A stretch of 11,652 nt of DNA from CAYSCS01 sp964429695 (GTDB lineage Bacteria; Acidobacteriota; Aminicenantia; Aminicenantales; Aminicenantaceae): contig CAYSCS010000100.1 of the NCBI GenBank assembly GCA_964429695.1, positions 1-11,652 on the forward strand, written 5' to 3'. A program made the translations under genes and the position numbers. Position 1 is the stretch's first letter, and every line of letters begins with the position of its first letter. Positions 1 through 6,175 of the stretch are shown here, in pieces. The notes under the pieces are model-generated. The model was not told where the DNA came from and did not search any database. It saw nothing but the letters and a program-made list of their open reading frames with translations.

Positions 1-668
1 TAGTAGAGGGGCGCTCTGGAACCGGGGCCAGGGGTGTGAGGTATTATTACTACATCTGCAAGAACAAAGAATGCAAGTTTAAAGTGCCTGCCGATGAAAT
101 CGAGTGAGTTGTCTTGAAAAGGATCAAAGACCTTTCCACCAAAAAAGACATCATGGAGAGCATCATTAAATCCACCAACGAAAAATTGCTGAAGGAACTC
201 CCGCAACTTAAAGAGCAAAAAACGCTCCTACAGAAGGAGCTTACAGAAATCAAGAATTTTGCCGATGGGATTATGAATAAGTGGGCAACCATGGCAAGCG
301 AGGACAGCAGTCTTTTCCTCAAAGACAAGCTGGATCAATTAGGCAAAAGAAGGAAAGAGATTGAGACCGGCATCCAGGCGTTAGAGGAGATGACCGAGGA
401 AATAGAACGGGAGTCCGTCACTCAAGAATTAGTAATGCTTGCCTTGAATAAATTTACGGATGTCTTTGATCACATCCAGCCTTATCAACAGAAAGAACTC
501 TTGAGCCTTGTCCTCCACAAGGCCATCCTTGCCCCGGACAGCATAAAAATAGCCCTCTATGGGCGTCCACCCGAAATAGGGCTACTTTCTTTATGTGATT
601 CTGAGATACGCTCTCAGACACCAACCTGGCTCCGCGGGCAGGACTCGAACCTGCAACCTAGTGGTTAA
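1..668 (+). pseudogene. Large serine recombinase, C-terminal remnant with in-frame TGA
   Basis: Frame 3 reads the end of a recombinase zinc beta-ribbon domain (an RYYYYIC segment, a C-x4-C pair, then a K-V-P-A-D-E-I-E stretch). It is followed by the long charged coiled coil typical of large serine recombinases (VVLKRIKDL onward, about 130 residues). The catalytic N-terminal domain lies outside the window. An in-frame TGA at 105-107 splits the ribbon from the coiled coil, exactly where family members read straight through. The TTG at 114, in the same frame after the stop, is therefore unlikely to be a real start. One C-to-T change (CGA to TGA) would explain the break. The 3' end runs into the antisense of tRNA-Asn, giving a W-L-R-G-Q-D-S-N-L-Q tail, and stops at TAA 666-668. 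Such tails are known from recombinases of elements integrated at tRNA genes. It is most likely a dead or damaged integrase at the border of an integrated element; a sequencing error at the TGA is the alternative. Confidence 0.75.
600..618. repeat. 7-bp inverted repeat beside the tRNA 3' end
   Basis: TCTGAGA (600-606) and TCTCAGA (612-618) are perfect inverted arms around a 5-base loop. They lie 9 bases beyond the tRNA CCA on the element side. There is no T-tract after it on the minus strand, so it is a poor intrinsic terminator. It may be part of the element's half of an attachment site, which in serine integrases often shows dyad symmetry. Confidence 0.35.
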
Positions 669-702
669 CAGCCACCCGCTCTGCCTATTGAGCTACCGCG
701 GA
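627..702 (-). tRNA. tRNA-Asn (anticodon GTT), CCA encoded
   Basis: Read on the minus strand, a full cloverleaf folds. The 7-bp acceptor stem TCCGCGG pairs with CCGCGGA. The D stem is GCTC/GAGC. The anticodon stem is GGTGG/CCACT with one G-U pair, around the loop CTGTTAA with anticodon GTT. The T arm is GCAGG-TTCGAGT-CCTGC. The discriminator is G at 630, and the CCA end is encoded at 629-627. The gene has 76 bases including CCA, with no intron. Its 3' end points toward the serine recombinase remnant, whose reading frame crosses it antisense, so the tRNA is probably the attachment site of an integrated element while staying intact. Confidence 0.96.
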
Positions 703-714
703 GTAAGCAATCAC

Positions 715-743
715 AATTTATCACTCTTCAAGATGAATTTCAA
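715..743 (-). promoter_or_regulatory. Candidate promoter of tRNA-Asn
   Basis: On the minus strand TTGAAA (743-738) is followed, after 17 bases, by TAAATT (720-715). This is five and four of six matches to the sigma-70 hexamers at the optimal spacing. Transcription would begin about 6 bases before the mature tRNA 5' end at 702, a normal leader length. The site overlaps the end of the doubtful ORF at 721-906. Confidence 0.4.
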
Positions 744-906
744 ATTCTTTGTATAAGTAGAATATGTCCTTATTTACATTCTGGCATTTAATTTGCCTCT
801 CGGCCACTTTCTCCTCCCTCCGACTCCAGCAGATTTTTCCTTCGCCGTTTGCTTTCAGCTCTCTTAAGAATTCATAAAAAACAATACTTTTTTTAATAAT
901 TTTCAA
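721..906 (-). CDS. Doubtful small ORF, 61 residues, no known family
   Basis: A lysine- and glutamate-rich reading frame with two cysteines and one tryptophan. I recognise no domain, signal peptide or membrane segment. For: it lies on the same strand as the preceding operon and its composition is protein-like in the second half. Against: its only usable start is TTG at 906, inside the T-tract of the apparent operon terminator. It has no Shine-Dalgarno sequence, and the frame is open further upstream across the end of the helicase-loader gene. It may be a chance ORF, a gene remnant or a very small real gene. Confidence 0.25.
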   Translation of the reverse strand: MKIIKKSIVFYEFLRELKANGEGKICWSRREEKVAERQIKCQNVNKDIFYLYKEFEIHLEE

Positions 907-935
907 AAAAAAGATCAGAAGCGATAACTCGCCTG
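905..935 (-). terminator. Candidate intrinsic terminator of the dnaK operon
   Basis: On the minus strand CAG-GCGA (935-932 and 931-929 region) pairs with TCGC-TT-CTG across a GTTA loop, spanning 935-916 with a two-base bulge. The hairpin is followed by GAT and then eight T residues (912-905). The hairpin covers the last codons and the TGA stop of the helicase-loader gene. The position at the end of a long co-directional gene run supports a Rho-independent terminator, although the stem is short. Confidence 0.5.
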
Positions 936-1664
936 TTTTACCATCTTTCTGTAGTCATCCCCCCACATCTCCACAACCTTGCACATTTCATAGAGCCTCG
1001 AGCGGAGCCTGACTCCTATCCTGTCCACAAGGGAATCATCTTCTTTCTTGTAAAACGACTCCCGCCTGTCCTCATCCTCTTCTCCCCTGTCGAGATAATT
1101 GGAGGTGAAGATGGTTAGCTTTTTATTGTTGTATCTGTGGTTTATGATATAAAAAATGGTCTCATCGACCCAGGCTGTCGTCCTCTTCGCCCCTAGCTCA
1201 TCGAGCACAAGAACCTCGTTCTGGAAGACGGGTTCGAGGACATCGCTCTCAGTCAGAGGGGATTCAGGGGTGTAGGTGCTCTGGATCTCTCTTATCAACT
1301 CTCTGAAGTCGCAGAAGTAACAGGGCGCTTTCTTCTTTCTGATTAGCTCCTGGATGATTGCAACTGCGAGATGGGTCTTCCCTACTCCACAGGGACCGAT
1401 GAAAAGCAAGCCGAAATTTAAAACCGGGTAATCAGCGACGAATTTTTTCGAAATCTTCAGCGCGTCCTTGTGGCTTTCATTGTGAACTTCAAAGCTTGAA
1501 AATGTGCAGTGCTCGTAACGACGGGGGATGTTGGCTGCCTCCAGTATTTTCTCTACCTTCTGCTCTTCATAACATTTACAGCGCTTTGCCACTGCGCCTT
1601 CCTTCGTCTCTTTGAGAACCCAGCCCGTACCCTGACAAAGTGGGCAAATTTTTTCTTCCTTCAA
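915..1664 (-). CDS. DnaC/DnaI-like AAA+ ATPase, putative helicase loader
   Basis: This 249-residue ATPase belongs to the DnaC/DnaI/IstB group, which opens or loads the replicative DnaB helicase onto DNA; IstB relatives serve transposition instead. Residues 7-31 hold four cysteines (C7, C10, C29, C31), a likely zinc-binding head as in DnaI-type loaders. Walker A is GPCGVGKTH (90-98), Walker B VLVLDELG (151-158), sensor 1 TIFTSN (184-189), and the RLRSRLYEM segment (219-227) carries the expected arginine residues. The start is TTG: TTGA overlaps the sigma-factor stop by 4 bases, and a GAGAGG ribosome site lies 9 bases upstream. No transposase is nearby, which favours helicase loading over an IstB role. 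Being the last gene of a heat-shock operon suggests that replication initiation or restart may respond to stress; that is inference. Confidence 0.85.
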   Translation of the reverse strand: MKEEKICPLCQGTGWVLKETKEGAVAKRCKCYEEQKVEKILEAANIPRRYEHCTFSSFEVHNESHKDALKISKKFVADYPVLNFGLLFIGPCGVGKTHLAVAIIQELIRKKKAPCYFCDFRELIREIQSTYTPESPLTESDVLEPVFQNEVLVLDELGAKRTTAWVDETIFYIINHRYNNKKLTIFTSNYLDRGEEDEDRRESFYKKEDDSLVDRIGVRLRSRLYEMCKVVEMWGDDYRKMVKQASYRF

Positions 1665-2506
1665 TTTAAGTAACCTCTCAATTGCTGGACTTTGTGGGAA
1701 CGTGAAAGTTTCCGCATTGCCTTCTGTTCAATCTGTCGAATACGTTCCCGAGTAAGATTCAACCTGTCTCCTATCTCCTGGAGAGTTCTGGGCTTATCAT
1801 CCTCAAGCCCGAATCTTAATTTTAATATAAGTGACTCCTTTTCTTCTAGCTCTGAGAGTAGCTCTCTGATTTGATTTTCTATCGAATTCTTGATTATCTG
1901 GTATTCAACAGAGGGTGAAATCTGGTCCTCAAGCTTATCACCAACTTCTATTTCACTGTCGAAATATTTATCGCTAAGAGAAATATCCCTTTCGGAAAAG
2001 ATTTCAAGGTCCTGAATGTCTTCCTCGCTCACTCCCATGCGACGCGCCAATTCTGCTCGATTTGGCTCTCTGCCGAGCGTTTTTTTGAGCTCAGCCCTCA
2101 CCCTTTTCATTTCTGCAATCTGGTCTGAGAGTTTCTGGGGAAGATGGTAGATTCTTGCTTGTTGAGTCAGGGCGTGGATTATGGCTTGCCTTATCCACCA
2201 AACGGCATAGGAAATAAACTTCACGTTTCTCTTGGGGTCAAATCTTTTCGCTGCCTCAATTAACCCGAGGTTTCCTTCGTTGATGAGGTCAGAAAGGCTG
2301 AGACCCATTCCTCGATATTTCTTGACATAGGAGACGACAAACCTCAGGTTTGACTCAACCAGTTTCCTCAATGCATCCTTATCTCCCTTCTGGATGAGCT
2401 CGCCCAGCCTCTGCTCTTCTTCCTGGGAAAGAACAGGGAATTTTGAAATCTGTTCCATGTAGAGTTTTAAATTCTTAGAATCAAAAAAATCTTCGTCGTC
2501 TCTCAT
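1661..2506 (-). CDS. RNA polymerase sigma factor, RpoD/RpoS type (no region 1.1)
   Basis: A 281-residue sigma-70 family protein. Region 1.2 spans about residues 10-45, beginning SKNLKLYMEQI. Region 2 spans 46-115, with the core-binding and -10 melting segment DLINEGNLGLIEAAKRFDP and the 2.4 motif YAVWWIRQAI. Region 3 is about 122-175, and region 4 has the -35 reading helix-turn-helix at 241-267 (TLQEIGDRLNLTRERIRQIE). The acidic region 1.1 and the long non-conserved insert of E. coli RpoD are missing. The residues after region 2.4 (ARIYHLPQ) differ from the usual RTIRIP-type segment. That fits either a compact housekeeping sigma or a group 2 stress sigma. The ATG overlaps the hspR stop (ATGA), with an AAGGGAG ribosome site, so translation is probably coupled. 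Its place in the dnaK operon suggests HspR-controlled expression. Confidence 0.93.
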   Translation of the reverse strand: MRDDEDFFDSKNLKLYMEQISKFPVLSQEEEQRLGELIQKGDKDALRKLVESNLRFVVSYVKKYRGMGLSLSDLINEGNLGLIEAAKRFDPKRNVKFISYAVWWIRQAIIHALTQQARIYHLPQKLSDQIAEMKRVRAELKKTLGREPNRAELARRMGVSEEDIQDLEIFSERDISLSDKYFDSEIEVGDKLEDQISPSVEYQIIKNSIENQIRELLSELEEKESLILKLRFGLEDDKPRTLQEIGDRLNLTRERIRQIEQKAMRKLSRSHKVQQLRGYLN

Positions 2507-2901
2507 TTCTCCCTTTTCTCCACCTTTATTATTTTCGCCGAATCGACCTTAATCAGACTCTTCCTCTTTGTCTCGAATTCTTCCTCTCTTCCTTCAAAAA
2601 ATTCCTTCCGAATGTAGTTGAGGAATTCGTTCACCTCGGCTTCGATCCGCTCAATCTTCTCTCTCAGGTTTAAAATCACCTCCACTCCAGCAAGGTTTAC
2701 GCCGAGGTCACGGATCAGGCTTAGAATCAATTCGAGCCTTTCAAGGTCTTTTTTGGTGTAGAGCCGCGTGTTTCCCTGACTCCGGGATGGCTTCAGCAGC
2801 CCTTCCCTCTCATAGAGCCTCAGAGTCTGGGGATGGATGTTATACATCTTGGAAACGCTGCTGATATGATAATAATCTCTTGGTTCTTCTCTGTCTTTCA
2901 T
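2503..2901 (-). CDS. hspR: HspR, MerR-family heat-shock repressor
   Basis: A 132-residue MerR-type regulator. The winged helix-turn-helix covers residues 11-78, with the HspR-like run YHISSVSKMYNIHPQTLRLY and YEREGLLKPSRSQGNTRLY. A short coiled coil (about 78-100) and a lysine/glutamate-rich tail follow; there is no effector domain and no metal-binding cysteine pair. HspR proteins repress dnaK operons by binding HAIR inverted repeats, with DnaK as co-repressor in Streptomyces. Here it sits 1 base after dnaJ and overlaps the sigma gene by 4 bases. A HAIR-like site is present at the dnaK promoter (6032-6052), so autoregulation of the operon is likely. Actinobacteria, Aquificales and several anaerobic lineages carry comparable dnaK-dnaJ-hspR clusters. 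Confidence 0.9.
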   Translation of the reverse strand: MKDREEPRDYYHISSVSKMYNIHPQTLRLYEREGLLKPSRSQGNTRLYTKKDLERLELILSLIRDLGVNLAGVEVILNLREKIERIEAEVNEFLNYIRKEFFEGREEEFETKRKSLIKVDSAKIIKVEKREK

Positions 2902-2902
2902 T

Positions 2903-4015
2903 TCAGTATGCTTCCATATAATCTCTTGGATTTTGATTTGAAATCTTCCCCAGCTCCCTCACCAGTTCCCTTATTCTTTCGTCATTGAAGGGCGGAGGAA
3001 CGATTGAAACCTCGACGTACTGGTCACCTCGAGTATTTTTTCCAGGAAGTGGCGCACCCTTATCCTTCAAGCGAAATTTTTGACCTGACTTTGTTCCTGG
3101 CGGAATCTTGAATATAGTTTTTCCGTAGATGGTGGGAACCTCTATCTTGGCACCGAGCGTGGCTTCAGTCACGGTGATGGGAACCTTGAGGTAGATGTTT
3201 GAACCCTCTCTCTTGAAGAGAGGGTGGGGTTCGACTTCAATGGTGATGAATAAATCGCCTGAGATACCGTTCTGGGGAGCCTGGTTTCCTTTTCCAGGAA
3301 TACGGACCTTTGAGCCGGTGTCGACTCCACCCGGGATTCTGACACTCACAAGTTCAGTAGTTTCCACAAGGCCTGAGCCGTGACATGCGGGACACACCTC
3401 GCCTGGAGTCACACCACTCCCCTCGCATGAGGGACAAGGAGTTGAGAATTTCATGAAACCCCTCTGGAGTACCTTCTGTCCACTCCCCTGGCATGAAGGG
3501 CAGACCTGCTCACCACCTCTTGGTAGGTATCCCTGACCATGACAGGAAGGACAGGAAACTTTTCGATTCAACCTTATCCTCGTCTTCACTCCATTTATGG
3601 CATCCATGAAACCGACTCTCATCGTGTAGTGAAGGTCTTCACCCCTTTCTCTTTCTACTCGAGTTCTCGCCTTAGCCGAAGTCCTGCCGAAGATGCTCTC
3701 GAAAAAGTCCCGGAAGGAGTGTGTGCCGAAACTCGAAAAGTCAAAACCCTCAAAGCCTGAAGTGTAGGTATGGGCTGAAGAAGCACCAGGCGGAACATCA
3801 CCTGCATAACCGAACTGGTCATATTGCTTCCTTTTTCTAGGGTCACTGAGGACTGAGTATGCTTCCTGAATTTCTTTGAACTTTGCCTCAGCACTCTTAT
3901 CTCCCGGGTTGAGATCGGGATGATATTTACGCGCGAGCTTGCGGTATGCCTTCTTTATTTCCTGAAGGGATGCATTCCTTGAGACTCCTAAAATCTGATA
4001 ATAGTCTTTTTCCAT
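2903..4015 (-). CDS. dnaJ: Chaperone DnaJ (Hsp40)
   Basis: A full-length class A J-protein of 370 residues that stimulates DnaK ATPase and delivers unfolded clients in the cytoplasm. The J domain is residues 4-70 with H32-P33-D34. A G/F-rich linker (70-110) has phenylalanine repeats. The zinc centre has all four CxxCxGxG units (155-162, 172-179, 194-201, 208-215). Two beta-barrel client-binding domains and a dimerisation tail follow. The start is ATG, 58 bases after the dnaK stop. The hspR start lies 1 base past its TGA. Confidence 0.98.
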   Translation of the reverse strand: MEKDYYQILGVSRNASLQEIKKAYRKLARKYHPDLNPGDKSAEAKFKEIQEAYSVLSDPRKRKQYDQFGYAGDVPPGASSAHTYTSGFEGFDFSSFGTHSFRDFFESIFGRTSAKARTRVERERGEDLHYTMRVGFMDAINGVKTRIRLNRKVSCPSCHGQGYLPRGGEQVCPSCQGSGQKVLQRGFMKFSTPCPSCEGSGVTPGEVCPACHGSGLVETTELVSVRIPGGVDTGSKVRIPGKGNQAPQNGISGDLFITIEVEPHPLFKREGSNIYLKVPITVTEATLGAKIEVPTIYGKTIFKIPPGTKSGQKFRLKDKGAPLPGKNTRGDQYVEVSIVPPPFNDERIRELVRELGKISNQNPRDYMEAY

Positions 4016-4053
4016 GCTCTATCCCATCTCATAGGGAATGTCTGTTTTTATCC

Positions 4054-4065
4054 TAATCTAGATTA
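4054..4065. repeat. 12-bp palindrome between dnaK and dnaJ
   Basis: TAATCTAGATTA is a perfect self-complementary 12-mer in the 58-base dnaK-dnaJ gap. It has no loop and no T-tract, so it is not a terminator. It does not match the HAIR consensus. It may be a protein-binding site, an mRNA processing point or chance. Confidence 0.3.
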
Positions 4066-4073
4066 ACTCCGAA

Positions 4074-5990
4074 TTATTTTTTATCTTCATCCACGACTTC
4101 TGCATCGATTACTTCTTCTTCTGAGCTTCCACCAGAAGTGGTCCCAGATGAAGAGGCATGCGCTCCTTGACCATACTCAGACTGCTGCCGGGTAGCTTGT
4201 TGGTACATCATTTCTGTCAGCTTATGAGAGGCTCGAGAAAGAGACTCCATTGCCTGTTTTATCCGATTCAGGTCATCGCTTTCGACGGCTCGCTTGGTGT
4301 TTTCAATCTCTTGCTGGACACGCTTTACCTCGCTTTCAGGGATTTTATCTCTGTTTTCTCTCATCAGCTTCTCGAGAGTGTAAATCATCTGGTCAGCCTG
4401 GTTCTTGGCCTCAACCACCTCTCTTCTCCTTTTATCCTCTTCGGCATGTGCTTCTGCCTCTTTAACCATTCTTTCTATCTCTTTTTCATCCAGACCACTG
4501 TGCCCGGTGATAGTAATAGCCTGTTGCTTTCCTGTGCCTAAATCCTTTGCCGAAACATGTAGAATGCCGTTGGCATCGATGTCGAAAGTAACCTCAATCT
4601 TGGGGACACCACGGGGTGCAGGTGGAATTCCGTCCAGATGAAAGCGACCCAGAGTTCTGTTGTAGGCAGCCATCTCTCTTTCTCCCTGAAGAACATGGAT
4701 TTCAACACTCGATTGGTTATCAGAAGCTGTGGAGAATATCTCCGTCTTTCGGGTAGGGATAGTGGTGTTACGAGGAATCATCTTGGTGAACACCCCTCCT
4801 AGAGTCTCAATGCCCAGAGTGAGAGGAGTTACATCTAGGAGGAGGACATCCTTCACATCTCCGGCAAGGACTGCTCCCTGGATTGCCGCACCTGCAGCCA
4901 CCACCTCATCAGGGTTTACTCCTTTATGAGGCTCTTTCCCGAAAAGCTCTTTCACCAGCTGCTGAACTCTCGGAATCCTGGTTGACCCTCCAACCAGGAT
5001 AACTTCATCTATATCTTCTGGTCGCAGATTGGCATCAGCAAGAGCCTGTTTGCAGGGGCCTACTGTTCTCTGGATGATGTCTTCCATCAACTGTTCGAGC
5101 TTCGCTCGGGTTAACTTCATCAGTAGATGCTTTGGGCCTGAAGCATCGGCAGTGATGAAGGGTAGGTTTATTTCTGTTTCGAGAGTGGTAGAAAGTTCCA
5201 TCTTGGCCTTCTCAGCAGCCTCTTTCAACCTCTGAAGAGCCATCTTGTCTTGAGTAAGGTCAATCCCTGTCTCTTTCTTGAATTCCGTAACAATCCATTC
5301 TTGAACCCTCTGGTCGATGTCATCTCCGCCAAGGTGAGTGTCCCCATTTGTGGATTTCACCTCGACTACTCCCTCACCCACCTCAAGAATGGAAATATCA
5401 AAGGTCCCTCCTCCAAAATCATAGACAGCAATTGTCTGGTCTTTCTTTTTGTCCATCCCATAGGCAAGCGCTGCAGCCGTGGGCTCATTTATTATTCTCA
5501 CCACCTCCAACCCTGCAATCGTGCCTGCATCTTTTGTTGCCTTCCTCTGGCTATCATTGAAATAAGCAGGCACGGTGATTACTGCCTTCTCCACCTTCTC
5601 TCCCAAATAATCCTCAGCCGCCTTTTTAAGCTTCTGCAGAATCATGGCTGAGATTTCAGGGGGAGAATATTTCTTGCCGTGTGCTTCGACTCTTACATCA
5701 CCATTTGGTGCCTTGGTGACCTTGTAAGGAACCTGACGGATTTCGTCTGGTACCTCATCATAGCGTCGCCCCATGAATCTTTTTATCGAATAAATCGTGT
5801 TTTCAGGGTTTGTGATTCGCTGTCGCTTGGCGACCTGCCCCACAAGCCTCTCGCCTTTCTCAGTAAAGGCTACCACAGAAGGAGTCGTTCTTCCTCCTTC
5901 TTCATTGGGGATGATTACAGGGTCTCCTCCCTCAACGATAGCGACAACAGAATTTGTGGTTCCAAGGTCAATGCCAATTATCTTTGCCAT
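4074..5990 (-). CDS. dnaK: Chaperone DnaK (Hsp70)
   Basis: A 638-residue, complete cytoplasmic Hsp70 that folds and holds client proteins in an ATP cycle with DnaJ and GrpE. The N-terminal ATPase begins IGIDLGTTNSVVAIVEGG. The connecting and adenosine motifs are NEPTAAALAYG and YDFGGGTFDIS, and the VGGSTRIPRVQ motif follows. The hydrophobic interdomain linker VLLLDVTPLTLG leads to the substrate-binding domain. The helical lid ends in a serine/glycine-rich stretch and the acidic tail EEEVIDAEVVDED, usual for bacterial DnaK. The ATG is preceded by a strong AAGGAGG. It is the first gene of the operon with dnaJ, hspR, the sigma factor and the helicase loader. No grpE adjoins it, although the GrpE-responsive type of nucleotide-binding domain is present. 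Confidence 0.99.
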   Translation of the reverse strand: MAKIIGIDLGTTNSVVAIVEGGDPVIIPNEEGGRTTPSVVAFTEKGERLVGQVAKRQRITNPENTIYSIKRFMGRRYDEVPDEIRQVPYKVTKAPNGDVRVEAHGKKYSPPEISAMILQKLKKAAEDYLGEKVEKAVITVPAYFNDSQRKATKDAGTIAGLEVVRIINEPTAAALAYGMDKKKDQTIAVYDFGGGTFDISILEVGEGVVEVKSTNGDTHLGGDDIDQRVQEWIVTEFKKETGIDLTQDKMALQRLKEAAEKAKMELSTTLETEINLPFITADASGPKHLLMKLTRAKLEQLMEDIIQRTVGPCKQALADANLRPEDIDEVILVGGSTRIPRVQQLVKELFGKEPHKGVNPDEVVAAGAAIQGAVLAGDVKDVLLLDVTPLTLGIETLGGVFTKMIPRNTTIPTRKTEIFSTASDNQSSVEIHVLQGEREMAAYNRTLGRFHLDGIPPAPRGVPKIEVTFDIDANGILHVSAKDLGTGKQQAITITGHSGLDEKEIERMVKEAEAHAEEDKRRREVVEAKNQADQMIYTLEKLMRENRDKIPESEVKRVQQEIENTKRAVESDDLNRIKQAMESLSRASHKLTEMMYQQATRQQSEYGQGAHASSSGTTSGGSSEEEVIDAEVVDEDKK

Positions 5991-6022
5991 CTTTAACCTC
6001 CTTATTATCTAAGCATATATTA

Positions 6023-6051
6023 AATATAAAATATGAGTAGAATTTTGTCAA
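6023..6051 (-). promoter_or_regulatory. dnaK promoter, sigma-70 type
   Basis: On the minus strand TTGACA (6051-6046), a perfect -35, is followed after 17 bases by TATATT (6028-6023), five of six matches. Directly upstream are an A6 run and a T8 run (about 6053-6068), which would act as an UP-like element. Expected transcription start is near 6016, giving a leader of about 25 bases with the strong AAGGAGG site before the dnaK ATG. Confidence 0.75.
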
Positions 6052-6052
6052 G
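6032..6052 (-). promoter_or_regulatory. HAIR-like HspR operator over the dnaK -35
   Basis: Minus strand CTTGACA (6052-6046), seven bases, then ACTCATA (6038-6032). The HspR-associated inverted repeat is CTTGAGT-N7-ACTCAAG, so each half matches five of seven positions with exactly the right spacing. The left half contains the -35 hexamer and the right half lies in the spacer, so a bound repressor would block RNA polymerase. HspR is encoded in the same operon. The assignment rests on match to the known consensus. Confidence 0.65.
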
Positions 6053-6087
6053 TTTTTTGAAAAAAAATCTTATTTTGGCTTCTCTTC

Positions 6088-6107
6088 GCCTTTTCAGGGG
6101 GAAAGGC
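6088..6107. terminator. Weak hairpin between malic enzyme gene and dnaK
   Basis: GCCTTT (6088-6093) and AAAGGC (6102-6107) form a 6-bp stem around an 8-base loop. It lies about 70 bases past the malic enzyme stop. A T8 run follows on the minus strand only after a further 19 bases, so termination would be inefficient or Rho-assisted. The rest of the 185-base gap holds nothing else apart from the dnaK control region. Confidence 0.25.
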
Positions 6108-6175
6108 TTCTTCGAACTACCTTTTACTTATCGAAAGGATTTACCTCAAGAGATTCCTTTTCTATTTTTCATCTT

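Noticed and set aside
50..328. 92-residue minus-strand frame over the recombinase remnant
   Set aside because: Antisense shadow of the recombinase coiled coil; leucine/serine-rich composition and no ribosome site.
915..1664. IstB transposition helper instead of helicase loader
   Set aside because: No IstA-like transposase or IS ends nearby; the zinc-cysteine head and operon context fit DnaC/DnaI better.
3539..3894. Frames on both strands inside dnaJ
   Set aside because: They overlap a fully conserved dnaJ and show no family resemblance.
4158..6012. Several plus-strand frames across dnaK, up to 133 residues
   Set aside because: Antisense shadows of a highly conserved gene with no starts or domains of their own.
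5991..6080. CIRCE/HrcA operator at dnaK
   Set aside because: No TTAGCACTC-N9-GAGTGCTAA match; the HAIR-like site and the hspR gene explain control better.
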